DNA of 30,143 bases from Bacillota bacterium (GTDB lineage: Bacteria; Bacillota; Clostridia; Lachnospirales; Lachnospiraceae). The stretch lies in the NCBI GenBank assembly GCA_023436065.1, contig JAEZKU010000003.1, forward strand, positions 1-30,143, given 5' to 3'. Every line of letters begins with the position of its first letter. Position 1 is the first letter of the stretch. Positions 8,529 to 15,487 of the stretch are shown one piece after another. Made by a program: the position numbers and the translations under genes. A model generated the notes under the pieces. It was not told the origin of the DNA. It did no database searches and saw nothing but the letters and a program-made list of their open reading frames with translations.

Positions 8529-8730
8529 TCTCTTCTTCCTCCTCATAAATAAATATCTCTTCAATGCTTAGGTTAAAGTATCTTGCGAGTTTGAATGCAA
8601 GAGTAATCGAGGGATTATAGCGTCCGTTTTCAAGAGATCCTATGGTTTGCCTCGAGACCTCTAATATTTCTGCAAGCTCCTCCTGCTTTAGCCCTCTTTG
8701 CTTTCTTATCTCTTCCAGTCTGTTTTTCAT
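8521..8730 (-). CDS. Small XRE-family HTH transcriptional regulator
   Basis: The 69-residue DNA-binding protein consists of one Cro/C1-type HTH domain (LEEIRKQRGLKQEELAEILE, then VSRQTIGSLENGRYNPSI) and an acidic tail. It belongs to the YozG/YvaO-like group of minimal repressors that accompany a membrane partner; here that partner is the overlapping DUF2178-like gene. GAGG lies 7 bases before the ATG. Its promoter is flanked by two 21-bp operator-like repeats (8751-8771, 8797-8817), which strongly suggests autoregulation. Confidence 0.9.
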   Translation of the reverse strand: MKNRLEEIRKQRGLKQEELAEILEVSRQTIGSLENGRYNPSITLAFKLARYFNLSIEEIFIYEEEEEND

Positions 8731-8750
8731 CTACATACCTCATTTCAGTT

Positions 8751-8817
8751 CATGTAAAGTATACTTTCCATTAACAATATAACATACCACTTGTTTCATG
8801 TCAAGTATACTTTCCAT
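8751..8817 (-). promoter_or_regulatory. Consensus promoter with paired 21-bp operators for the XRE gene
   Basis: On the minus strand TTGACA (8799-8804), 17 bases, TATATT (8776-8781). Two direct repeats of 21 bases (8751-8771 and 8797-8817) differ at one position. Each contains the palindrome AAGTATACTT. One copy overlaps the -35 element and the other lies downstream of the start site, the arrangement of an autorepressed promoter. The binder is inferred to be the adjacent XRE protein. Confidence 0.8.
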
Positions 8818-8907
8818 GAAATCTGCTATTACCCTCCGGATGATATGGTAGAATCAGTCAGCATAGGTCCTTGTAAGCTCTGCACATATTGCCGGAACGA
8901 GATAGAA

Positions 8908-8943
8908 TAAAAAAACGGAGGAGTCCGGCTTCAGACTCCTCCC
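8908..8943 (-). terminator. Intrinsic terminator of the FMN reductase gene
   Basis: On the minus strand a 9-bp stem GGAGGAGTC/GACTCCTCC (8917-8925 with 8934-8942) is followed by CG and a T-run, 8 bases past the stop codon. Confidence 0.88.
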
Positions 8944-8950
8944 ACATTAT

Positions 8951-9499
8951 TTATGCTATATTCCTACCCAACTCTTCGGCCTTTTTCAGTCCGTCCGTGT
9001 CCTTAATCTGTCCTTTATCATTCACGCCTTTCATAACCAGCTGTCCTGCATCGCTCCATTTTAAGAAATTTGCCATCGATTTATAGGAGTCCAGTAATCC
9101 GGAATAGACAAAATCATCGTTGTCTTCTCCGCAGAGCAGAAGGCAGCTGCTCTTATTCTCCACACTCTTCTGCCCTATACAAAGTGCATAAAACTTATCG
9201 ATGATCATCTTAAGCTGTGCCGGATAGGATGACCAGTACAGCGGTGTGGCAAATGCAATCACATCTGCTTCTTCAATGAAAGGAGCAATCTGGTTAAAAT
9301 CATCCTGATAACTGCAGGCAACCCCTTTGCTGTAGCAGGTATTGCAGACTCTGCAGGGTGTGAGCTTCAGCTTCGCCGCCTCCACCTTAGTCACTGTATT
9401 ACCTGCTGCCTGTGCCCCCTGTATGAAAGCGTCCGCCATCAGATCGCTATTGCCTTCAAAGCGTGCGCTCCCTGTAATTACTAATACCTTTTTGTTCAT
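8951..9499 (-). CDS. NAD(P)H-dependent FMN reductase / flavodoxin-fold oxidoreductase
   Basis: The 182-residue cytosolic protein has a flavodoxin-like fold and belongs to the NADPH-dependent FMN reductase / iron-sulfur flavoprotein group. The phosphate-binding loop is GSARFEGNSD (about 9-18) and the flavin-facing strand is ATPLYWSSYPAQLKMIIDKF. Between them lies CRVCNTCYSKGVACSYQDDF, the Cys cluster common in this clostridial family, but spacing alone does not show whether it binds iron-sulfur. It would transfer electrons from NAD(P)H to flavin or an unknown acceptor. It lies downstream of a flavodoxin, an FMN-binding membrane protein and a TetR regulator on the same strand, 207 bases after the flavodoxin gene, so it may be last in that operon or have its own promoter. 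Confidence 0.88.
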   Translation of the reverse strand: MNKKVLVITGSARFEGNSDLMADAFIQGAQAAGNTVTKVEAAKLKLTPCRVCNTCYSKGVACSYQDDFNQIAPFIEEADVIAFATPLYWSSYPAQLKMIIDKFYALCIGQKSVENKSSCLLLCGEDNDDFVYSGLLDSYKSMANFLKWSDAGQLVMKGVNDKGQIKDTDGLKKAEELGRNIA

Positions 9500-9706
9500 A
9501 TACGCCCTCCCTCTACCGCTTTAGCGGCTTATCGCTCCTTTACAAATAGCACGTTATATGCTTTTGTATGTCGAAAAGTAATTTCCCTTTCGATTCCCCT
9601 GTTGGAGCTTGATTGAATTATTATACAATCTGAAGAATACAAAATACAGTACGCAGTTTTTAGTAAGTCAGTATCCTCACAGATACTATCCATTCTGCGA
9701 TTTCTT

Positions 9707-10162
9707 CTAATTTGAAGTCTCAAGAAGCTTCTCCATGAACTGTACAGCTCCTTCGAGCTCCTTCTGATTCGGATGTCCTTTGCTGATCCCACCGATATAT
9801 TTGAAAGGACCGAAGGTGTCAAAGCCCTTGCAGGAATAGCTGCCTACAACCTTAACCCCCTTCTCCTCAAGAAGTCTCTTCTCCGCGCTACCATACTTCT
9901 TATTGAGCACACCGCTTGTAGTGATAAGGAAGGCTTTCTGGTCCTTCCCAAAGTGATACTCCTTCATGAACTCCGCCAGTCTTGGTGCACAATTCGCTTT
10001 ATAGATACCGGATGCAAAGCCTAACAGCGAATACCCCGACAGATCGGTGTCGTTAGCCTTCGCTACCGGGATCAACTCCACAGGTAGCTCCGCTGCAATT
10101 GCCTCCAGTACCTTTTTTGTATTCATATGATGTGATGATGAATAGATAATTGCCGCTTTCAT
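9707..10162 (-). CDS. Flavodoxin family protein
   Basis: The 151-residue flavodoxin-like electron carrier should bind FMN non-covalently. It starts with the flavodoxin strand-loop KAAIIYSSSHHMNTKKVLEA, where SSSHHMNT takes the place of the usual T/S-x-T-x-N-T phosphate loop. Later segments GFASGIYKANCAPRLAEFM and FLITTSGVLNKKYG fit the remaining strands, including the flavin-ring loops. The family is the short menaquinone-dependent protoporphyrinogen oxidase/flavodoxin type. Neighbours are the FMN-binding membrane protein 44 bases upstream and the FMN reductase downstream. An overlapping frame at 9529-9822 has no binding site or family features. Confidence 0.85.
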   Translation of the reverse strand: MKAAIIYSSSHHMNTKKVLEAIAAELPVELIPVAKANDTDLSGYSLLGFASGIYKANCAPRLAEFMKEYHFGKDQKAFLITTSGVLNKKYGSAEKRLLEEKGVKVVGSYSCKGFDTFGPFKYIGGISKGHPNQKELEGAVQFMEKLLETSN

Positions 10163-10206
10163 ATAATCCTCCTCACTCTCCTATTTCTCCTTACTATTCC
10201 TCAATT

Positions 10207-10869
10207 TCAATATTGCAGTGCCTGCTCGATAGCCTTCTTCAGTACCTGGCTGGAATTAGTCGCACCGCTGACCGCATCGACATCCGTATTCTGCTGTTCT
10301 ATTATCTTCTGTAGAATTGCCTCTGCAGGTTTTCCTCTCTCATTATCATGCCGCAGGATCGTGATATCCTCCATCCTGCCTTCCTTCACTGTGACCCTGA
10401 CTTTTGCATAGATATATCCCACATCATATTCTCCATCATAGGTGCCATCCTGAAGTTTGGCTGCATCCATTCCCTGTACCTCGACTGCAGCTATGCTCTT
10501 CTGATACTGTATAAAGTCCATATTATAGGTCACGATATGGCACAGGAGCAATGCCAGGGTGATAACCGCCCCGCATCTGTGGGTTTTCATCCATAGTTGG
10601 TCAAGCTTTCTTCGAAATGCATAACCCACTGCCATCAAAAGTAACATTACCGCTGTGGCAATCCCTGTCGCCACCACTGCTGTCGCCCTTGTATCCCAGA
10701 CCTTAAGCGTAACCAGCAAATGAAGCACGGACACAGCCAAAATAATAACACCGACCGGTTTGTGCTGGTTCTTCGACAGTCGCTCAAGCTTAGTCAGCCT
10801 CAGCTTACGGGCCAGGAAGCTAAGGAGCAGAAGCCCCAGCAGAACCGCTGCTAAAATACCGAATATCAT
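10207..10869 (-). CDS. Membrane protein with C-terminal FMN-binding domain
   Basis: The product has 220 residues. The N-terminal 125 hold four hydrophobic segments with intramembrane His residues (VSVLHLLVTLKVW and LLLCHIVTYN), recalling ferric-reductase or cytochrome b561-like membrane modules. The C-terminal 85 residues form an FMN-binding domain of the NqrC/RnfG type: DGTYDGEYDVGYIYAKVRVT and DAVSGATNSS. In NqrC/RnfG the Thr of SGAT carries covalent FMN, attached by ApbE; the same Thr is present here. It probably carries electrons across the membrane, with the cytosolic flavodoxin and reductase genes downstream as partners. That partnership is inferred from clustering. It begins 8 bases after the TetR stop. 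Confidence 0.85.
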   Translation of the reverse strand: MIFGILAAVLLGLLLLSFLARKLRLTKLERLSKNQHKPVGVIILAVSVLHLLVTLKVWDTRATAVVATGIATAVMLLLMAVGYAFRRKLDQLWMKTHRCGAVITLALLLCHIVTYNMDFIQYQKSIAAVEVQGMDAAKLQDGTYDGEYDVGYIYAKVRVTVKEGRMEDITILRHDNERGKPAEAILQKIIEQQNTDVDAVSGATNSSQVLKKAIEQALQY

Positions 10870-10877
10870 ATTCCCAC

Positions 10878-11504
10878 CTACCCCTTGATTGATCTTAACA
10901 GCATATGGAAGCTATGATCCATATACTCCGCCTTTGTCATACCCAATCTCATCTGAAAGTACTTCTGCTTCTGATCAGCAAAACGTACTGTCTCACTGAT
11001 CACCGACCACAGGTAGAATATCGTGGGCAGCACCTGGATATCCTTTCGGATGTAACCGCTCTCAATTCCTTCTAACAGCAGTTCCTCTATGATTCCATTG
11101 ATCTCTTCTCCAACGACATAGATTTCATAAAGGATATTCTTCTCTTCTATATCCGTATCCTCCAACCGGATTGTCCCAAGGGTCAGATCATAATAGACCG
11201 GATGCTGTTCCTGCAGCGTTACCAGGCTGTTGCAGATGGAGAAATAGCATTCCTCAAAGCCTTCCGCTCTGCTGATGACATCCTTCAAGGTATCCTTTAG
11301 CAGAAGCATCTGTTCCAGTATGATATGGTTCAGGAGGTCATCCTTGCTCTTGAAGTAGACATAGAGCGTAGATTTGCTGCAATCAGCCTCCCTTGCTATA
11401 TCATCCACCGTCGTAATAGTGATGCCCTGTGTTTCAAACAGTTTCTTGGCAGATGCAAGGATATGCTCCTTATTGAACTGGATCAACGCTTCCTTTTTCC
11501 TCAT
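10878..11504 (-). CDS. TetR family transcriptional regulator
   Basis: The 208-residue regulator has a classical N-terminal TetR HTH (about 10-55): ILASAKKLFETQGITITTVD, then AREADCSKSTLYVYFKSKDD. The all-helical C-terminal ligand domain is not recognisable. It is the first gene of the flavin redox cluster, so it probably represses that operon; the ligand is unknown. Start choice is unsure: ATG at 11502-11504 (MRKKEALIQF) has GAGGTG rather far upstream, while in-frame TTG codons at 11510 and 11516 are closer to it. Confidence 0.88.
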   Translation of the reverse strand: MRKKEALIQFNKEHILASAKKLFETQGITITTVDDIAREADCSKSTLYVYFKSKDDLLNHIILEQMLLLKDTLKDVISRAEGFEECYFSICNSLVTLQEQHPVYYDLTLGTIRLEDTDIEEKNILYEIYVVGEEINGIIEELLLEGIESGYIRKDIQVLPTIFYLWSVISETVRFADQKQKYFQMRLGMTKAEYMDHSFHMLLRSIKG

Positions 11505-11626
11505 TCCCAATGTCAATCACCTCATAGTATGGTATTTGCACTCACGTTTTATTTATCGTACTATCAGTTCGATTATTTGTCAATACGTATTTTGGGTTTA
11601 GATTGAGGATTATGAAGCAATTGAAT

Positions 11627-11740
11627 AAAGTGTCAAAAGCACCGTAGGTGCTTTCCAGATAAGAGATATTGCTATTGCAAGCTAGCTTGCAATAGCAATA
11701 TCTCTTATCCGGAAATGTGCTACGCACATTTTGACACTTT
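11627..11740. repeat. 114-bp nested palindrome (possible MITE or cruciform element)
   Basis: Outer 12-bp perfect arms AAAGTGTCAAAA/TTTTGACACTTT (11627-11638, 11729-11740) enclose a 52-bp perfect palindrome (11658-11709, centred on GCTAGC). Between them each side has a 19-base segment forming its own small hairpin (GCACC-gta-GGTGC and TGTGC-tac-GCACA). The two mini-hairpins share only the CGTAG core and a TTTCC motif; their stems differ in sequence but both still pair. No coding sequence fits. It occupies most of the 322-base gap 11505-11826 with the terminator at 11751-11817. No clear target-site duplication is visible. Confidence 0.9.
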
Positions 11741-11750
11741 GCTCTCATAA

Positions 11751-11817
11751 AAAAAGCTCCCACAATCTACGAGGGCACCGAATCATTCGTTACAGTGTCC
11801 TCAAGCTGGAAGCCTCT
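11751..11817 (-). terminator. Branched intrinsic terminator of the YkgJ-like gene
   Basis: On the minus strand GCTTCCA pairs with TGGGAGC immediately before a seven-T run. The enclosed sequence forms a second stem GAGGACACTG/CGGTGCCCTC with one mismatch and one G-U pair. It lies 10 bases after the stop codon at 11827. Confidence 0.75.
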
Positions 11818-11826
11818 CTATTCATG

Positions 11827-12492
11827 TTATTGACATATTATCTTCTTCGCCTCGTTTAATCGCACATAAAACTGGTCATAAAAGCCATTCTCCCGGGAAT
11901 AGGGGCGGACGTAGAAGTTGCTTAGTATATACATATTTAAGTTCTTAACAAGCTGATCATCCTGAGCGGTCTTAACAATCTCTTCAGCATCGTTTAGGAA
12001 GTAATGCCAGTCCAGGAGAAAGCTTTTATTTTCCTCAAAGTCAGGTGTGTCAATCCATTTCCTCACCTTCACCTTGGTCCGGCTGTTATGATTGCATTCA
12101 TTCTGCTGAAGGAAGTAATGAAAATCATGCTTGTCATAATACCTCCCCAGCGGAAATATCCTGCATATGCCGGGGCGGGAGGTGTGGATACTGCACTTAC
12201 CGCTCCTATCCAGAAAAGCACAGCTTTCCTCCTCCCCAACCATCCTTAAATTAGGCAGTATGATTCCGTCCACCACATGAAGCTCTATTCTATCTGTTAA
12301 AAGCTCCTCAAAGCTCTTGTTAAGATCAGTAGTAAGTCTGTATATATCATGCGGATCAAGGATAATAGAGCTTCCCATCCCGTGACAGCAGACCGCGGCA
12401 CCCTTACAGCCGTTACAGCTTGCCTCCACCAGATCCTCGATGCCGTACAATTTTCCGTCTGAAATATCCTCAAGACTGCAATTACGTTTCAT
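11827..12492 (-). CDS. YkgJ family cysteine-cluster protein
   Basis: The 221-residue cytosolic protein carries the conserved Cys pattern of the YkgJ (CxxCxxxxxCC) family: ASCNGCKGAAVCCHG near residue 25, then SCAFLDRSGKCSIHTSRPG followed by ICRIFPLG. The eight or so Cys suggest a bound zinc or iron-sulfur cluster. Function in this family is not firmly known. The start at 12490-12492 is strongly marked by AAGGAGG 9 bases upstream; the longer frame from 12546 has no binding site. That ribosome binding site can pair with an upstream copy of its complement (12531-12539), so translation may be gated. It follows the PNPOx-like gene by 66 bases on the same strand. Confidence 0.85.
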   Translation of the reverse strand: MKRNCSLEDISDGKLYGIEDLVEASCNGCKGAAVCCHGMGSSIILDPHDIYRLTTDLNKSFEELLTDRIELHVVDGIILPNLRMVGEEESCAFLDRSGKCSIHTSRPGICRIFPLGRYYDKHDFHYFLQQNECNHNSRTKVKVRKWIDTPDFEENKSFLLDWHYFLNDAEEIVKTAQDDQLVKNLNMYILSNFYVRPYSRENGFYDQFYVRLNEAKKIICQ

Positions 12493-12496
12493 AGTA

Positions 12497-12539
12497 TAAT
12501 CCTCCTTAATATAATTTATTTTATTGAATCGGAGGATTA
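12497..12539 (-). promoter_or_regulatory. RBS-sequestering stem upstream of the YkgJ-like gene
   Basis: On the minus strand TAATCCTCC (12531-12539) is the perfect complement of GGAGGATTA (12497-12505), the binding site of the gene starting at 12492. The 9-bp pairing with a 25-base AT-rich loop would hide the ribosome binding site. Confidence 0.55.
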
Positions 12540-12558
12540 GGAGCACTATTCTTACAAA

Positions 12559-13020
12559 TCATTTCGAATGTTCGTAGTGTTCCATCCGGGCTTTCGATTG
12601 CCTGCAGTCGATGTATTTCCGATACGGCTCGCCCTCGATATAGGTCCACACGGTAATGAAGTCAGGAGTGATCTCGTAGAGCTCGCCCTTCTCCATATGG
12701 GAGTAGTTATCGTAGGAGCCCCTGTGTCTCTTCTTATACAGCTCCATGATCACTGCATTCTCCTCTGACAGTATCCTTCCCCTGCAGCTTGCCGTGCCTT
12801 TTATCGCAATATTATTCTGGCACAAGGCAACGTTCGGATTCTGTTTCATCTGTACCGCCTTCTCCATCACCGATTCTGTCTGGAAACATATCTTTCCATC
12901 TACCACAACATAGCTCATCGATCTTGCTGTCGGGATATCCTCCAAGGAGGTCGCAAGGACAATTATCCCCGAATCTCCTAACTGCTTATAAACACTCTCC
13001 AATTCAATCTGATATTCCAT
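12559..13020 (-). CDS. Pyridoxamine 5'-phosphate oxidase-like flavoprotein (FMN split barrel)
   Basis: The 153-residue protein matches the PNPOx-like split-barrel family. It starts with a helix, then SGIIVLATSLEDIPTARSMS and VVDGKICFQTESVMEKAVQM, followed by NPNVALCQNNIAIKGTASC. The family binds FMN or F420 or serves as a heme/flavin reductase of unknown substrate. It is too short and lacks the C-terminal domain of true PdxH. No binding-site residues can be assigned with certainty by eye. It probably starts a two-gene transcript with the YkgJ-like gene. Upstream 13021-13143 contains only a small hairpin. Confidence 0.8.
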   Translation of the reverse strand: MEYQIELESVYKQLGDSGIIVLATSLEDIPTARSMSYVVVDGKICFQTESVMEKAVQMKQNPNVALCQNNIAIKGTASCRGRILSEENAVIMELYKKRHRGSYDNYSHMEKGELYEITPDFITVWTYIEGEPYRKYIDCRQSKARMEHYEHSK

Positions 13021-13100
13021 CTGTTTACTCCTCCCTTTTTCTTATAAGAAGAGGATACCATTTCACAGCAGTATTTGCTACCAACCGGGAATAACAATTA

Positions 13101-13117
13101 GGCAACCTCAGGTTGCC
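13101..13117 (-). terminator. Short hairpin after the 49-residue ORF
   Basis: Perfect 7-bp stem GGCAACC/GGTTGCC with a 3-base loop, followed on the minus strand by TAATTGTTATT. It lies about 27 bases past the small ORF's stop. The T-run is interrupted, so it is a weak or doubtful terminator. Confidence 0.45.
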
Positions 13118-13143
13118 ATATGATCAGGATGCTCCCATTAGAA

Positions 13144-13293
13144 CTAAGCTGGCTCGGTTTTAGTTTCTTCTATGATAAAATTGAACTGATAATCATACAG
13201 ATAAGCAGATAATTCTGCTAATACCTTTTCCCGTTCTTCCTCGGTGCATTTCAGATGTATTATCTTATTGATTTCATCAATTTCCTGCTCCAT
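13144..13293 (-). CDS. Small hypothetical protein, 49 residues
   Basis: An ATG at 13291-13293 opens a 49-codon frame ending in TAG at 13144-13146. The product begins MEQEIDEINKII, is acidic and helical, and contains CTEEEREKVLAELSAYLYD followed by IIEETKTEPA. GGAG lies 9 bases upstream, the codons look native, and a hairpin follows the stop. I do not recognise the family; a small regulatory or partner protein is possible. It is separated from its neighbours and partly fills the gap 13021-13507, whose remaining part contains only the upstream region of the next gene. Confidence 0.6.
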   Translation of the reverse strand: MEQEIDEINKIIHLKCTEEEREKVLAELSAYLYDYQFNFIIEETKTEPA

Positions 13294-13469
13294 ATCATCA
13301 CACTCCATAGGCCATTATAGCATTCACAGCTATCAGCCTGTCAAGTCATATCCTGACGCTGCCAGCCTTTACTTTCCTCCTATCATCAAAAAATGTCCCC
13401 TCAACATAGCCGGTCTGCGTATCTCATACAGCTTTCCTCTTAATAGTATAATAAGAGGTAAATATGCCA

Positions 13470-13507
13470 CATATAATGTTGATATAAATATTGATTAGGA
13501 GTCTGTC
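13470..13507 (+). promoter_or_regulatory. Upstream box shared by both LysM/GH18 genes
   Basis: CATATAAT at 13470-13477, then an ATAAAT and an ATTAGG ribosome binding site before the ATG at 13508. The paralogue has the same order (CATATAAT at 19384-19391, TATAAAT, ATTAGGGG). CATATAAT resembles the sporulation sigma-E -10 (CATACAAT), with TAATA-like sequence 14 bases upstream. Tentative. Confidence 0.35.
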
Positions 13508-14785
13508 ATGGAGATATATGTAGTACAACAGGGGGATACCATAACTTCCATCGCCCAAAAATACGGTATTTCATCAGATCGTCTGATTATTGATAATGGA
13601 ATAACCTCACCTTATTCTCTCGCAGTTGGTCAAACACTGGTGATCACAAAGCCTACTGCTGTTTATATTGTAAAGGACGGTGATACACTGGAGGGGATTG
13701 CTGCGGCTCATGAGGTTACAGTGATGCAGCTGCTTAGAAATAATCCCTGGTTAGCCGAAAGAGAATATATCTATCCGGGTGAGACTATCGTGATCAGTTA
13801 CGACAATAATATGGGTAACCTTATGGTGGCAGGCTATTGTTATCCATTTATCAGTGATGTCACCCTTAGGATGACCCTGCCGTACCTTACTTATCTGGTT
13901 GTATTCAATTACCGCATGACCATTGAAGGTAATCTGAACGGTAGTTATGATGATATTGCTGTTGTTGAGACCGCAAAGGCCTTCGGAGTGGGCAGCACCT
14001 TAGTGGTAACTACATTTTCGGTAACCGGTGAGGCCAATCCGGAAGCAGCATATGAAATTCTCAGGAATCCCGAATTACAGAAAAAGATTGCCAATAACCT
14101 GCTCGCTATCGTAGAAGAAAAGGGCTATGTAGGAGTAAATATGGCTTTTCAATTTATCAATACCTCAACCCAGCAATATTTCTTGGATTTTTTGACGAAT
14201 GTATCAAACGTCCTGCATCCTGCCGGCTACTCCGTATACCTAACGCTCAATCCGGGCATAAACTTCACCGGTACTGAATTAGTCTTCGAGAGAATTAATT
14301 ACGAGGCCTTTGCAGAACAATGTGACGGGATATTGTTCTTATCCTATAGCTGGGGCACTACCACAAGTCCTCCCATAGAATACTCGATCGCATCCCTGCT
14401 TCCTTTCCTGGAATATATATTGGCACAGATGCCTGTAGAAAAGATCAGAATCGCACTTCCAACCATAGCCTATGACTGGCAGCTTCCATATATAGTGGGC
14501 GAGAGCAGAGCGAATGCCCTGAACTACTCTTCTGCCATATCCTTAGCCGTGCAGACTAATTCAGTCATTCGCTATGACGAAGCCTCACTGTCGGCGTACT
14601 TTGAATATAGTGATCTGCTTGGTAATTCGCATATCGTATGGCTCAAGGATGCCAGAAGCATTGACTCTTCGATCAAAATACTTCGAAGCTATGGCATTGA
14701 GGGTTATGGTATCTGGAATATCATGTACTATTTCCATCAGCTGTGGCTCGTGATTAATACACAGTATGAGATTAGGAAGCCCTAG
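13508..14785 (+). CDS. LysM protein with catalytically dead GH18-like domain (YaaH/SleL-like)
   Basis: The protein has 425 residues and no signal peptide, like cytosol-made spore coat/cortex proteins. Two LysM peptidoglycan-binding domains lead (about 2-47, YVVQQGDTITSIAQKYGIS; and 52-97, YIVKDGDTLEGIAAAHEVT). A TIM-barrel domain of the spore YaaH/SleL GH18 type follows (about 105-420). Where active GH18 enzymes have a DxE motif ending in the catalytic Glu (N-I-D-F-E in SleL-like proteins), this protein has NMAFQF, with Ala213 and Gln215. It should therefore bind rather than cleave. TTAGGAG lies 8 bases before the ATG. A paralogue stands at 19419, and the two bracket the ABC operon. A role in spore envelope assembly is inferred from family and missing signal peptide only. 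Confidence 0.88.
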   Translation: MEIYVVQQGDTITSIAQKYGISSDRLIIDNGITSPYSLAVGQTLVITKPTAVYIVKDGDTLEGIAAAHEVTVMQLLRNNPWLAEREYIYPGETIVISYDNNMGNLMVAGYCYPFISDVTLRMTLPYLTYLVVFNYRMTIEGNLNGSYDDIAVVETAKAFGVGSTLVVTTFSVTGEANPEAAYEILRNPELQKKIANNLLAIVEEKGYVGVNMAFQFINTSTQQYFLDFLTNVSNVLHPAGYSVYLTLNPGINFTGTELVFERINYEAFAEQCDGILFLSYSWGTTTSPPIEYSIASLLPFLEYILAQMPVEKIRIALPTIAYDWQLPYIVGESRANALNYSSAISLAVQTNSVIRYDEASLSAYFEYSDLLGNSHIVWLKDARSIDSSIKILRSYGIEGYGIWNIMYYFHQLWLVINTQYEIRKP

Positions 14786-14830
14786 TGTTAGTCCTTGTTG
14801 GCTTGCCTTATAGTACCAGGTTTGATTACC

Positions 14831-15487
14831 TTAGGTCTGCTTCTCATATATCTTTACACCCAGCCAAAGCATCAGTATCCAGACAATGAATATTCCAGCC
14901 GCAGTGATAACCGCGAAGCCTGCCTCCTTCGATTGGGTTAGATTCAGCTGAGAATGGATGTGCTCCAGCGCTTTTGCCATCAGGGTTAACGGATAAAAAA
15001 GCAGGAGGGCTGCATAGAGACCAAGGGGAGCGAAGTGCATTACAAGGATTGCCATTCCCGAGGTTAACAGAATGCTTGCATATACCAAAAGAAGGCCACC
15101 GATAAACCGGCTGATGTCCATCACCCAATTAGAAGCCAAATACCCCAGACCCAGACAGGACGTCGCCAGCAGAAGCTGTACAGCAACGAATATCAGGGTT
15201 TTTATGTATTTATTCCAAAGAAAGCGCCCTCTGGTAGTAGGATAATACACAATCTTCTCCGTGATGAGCTCCAGACTCGTATCACCCATAGCAATAATAT
15301 AGCTGTGATAGAGAAAACAGGTATTCAGCATATTGATGACAATCAGAACACTGCTCATATTCATAAAGCTCATTTGTCCGAAAAATGGACCGATTAAGAG
15401 ACAGATCACATCAAGAATCACTATGCTACTGATGGTCCCGATCCGTCTGCCAAATAAAGCCCGATCAAATGCCTTAAGTCTATTCAT
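14831..15487 (-). CDS. ABC exporter permease subunit (last gene of the six-gene operon)
   Basis: The 218-residue integral membrane protein has about six hydrophobic segments and a charged middle loop (ITEKIVYYPTTRGRFLWNKY). That loop recalls the coupling region of ABC-2 type permeases, where YxxPVSR-like motifs sit. Its start overlaps the end of the ATPase gene by 8 bases, so the two are coupled. ATPase plus permease form the second transporter half of the operon, possibly combining with the upstream ATPase and two membrane proteins. It converges on the LysM gene with 45 bases between the stops and no clear terminator. Confidence 0.78.
   Translation of the reverse strand: MNRLKAFDRALFGRRIGTISSIVILDVICLLIGPFFGQMSFMNMSSVLIVINMLNTCFLYHSYIIAMGDTSLELITEKIVYYPTTRGRFLWNKYIKTLIFVAVQLLLATSCLGLGYLASNWVMDISRFIGGLLLVYASILLTSGMAILVMHFAPLGLYAALLLFYPLTLMAKALEHIHSQLNLTQSKEAGFAVITAAGIFIVWILMLWLGVKIYEKQT

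Noticed and set aside
9529..9822. 97-codon minus-strand frame
   Set aside because: Overlaps the flavodoxin gene, has no ribosome binding site and no family features; the region 9500-9706 otherwise shows nothing I can support.
11542..11763. 73-codon minus-strand frame over the palindrome
   Set aside because: Runs through the palindrome arms, has no binding site and an unnatural composition.
11751..11817. Riboswitch or T-box leader
   Set aside because: Lies downstream of the YkgJ-like stop with a stem plus T-run and no T-box motif or coding region after it; a branched terminator is enough.
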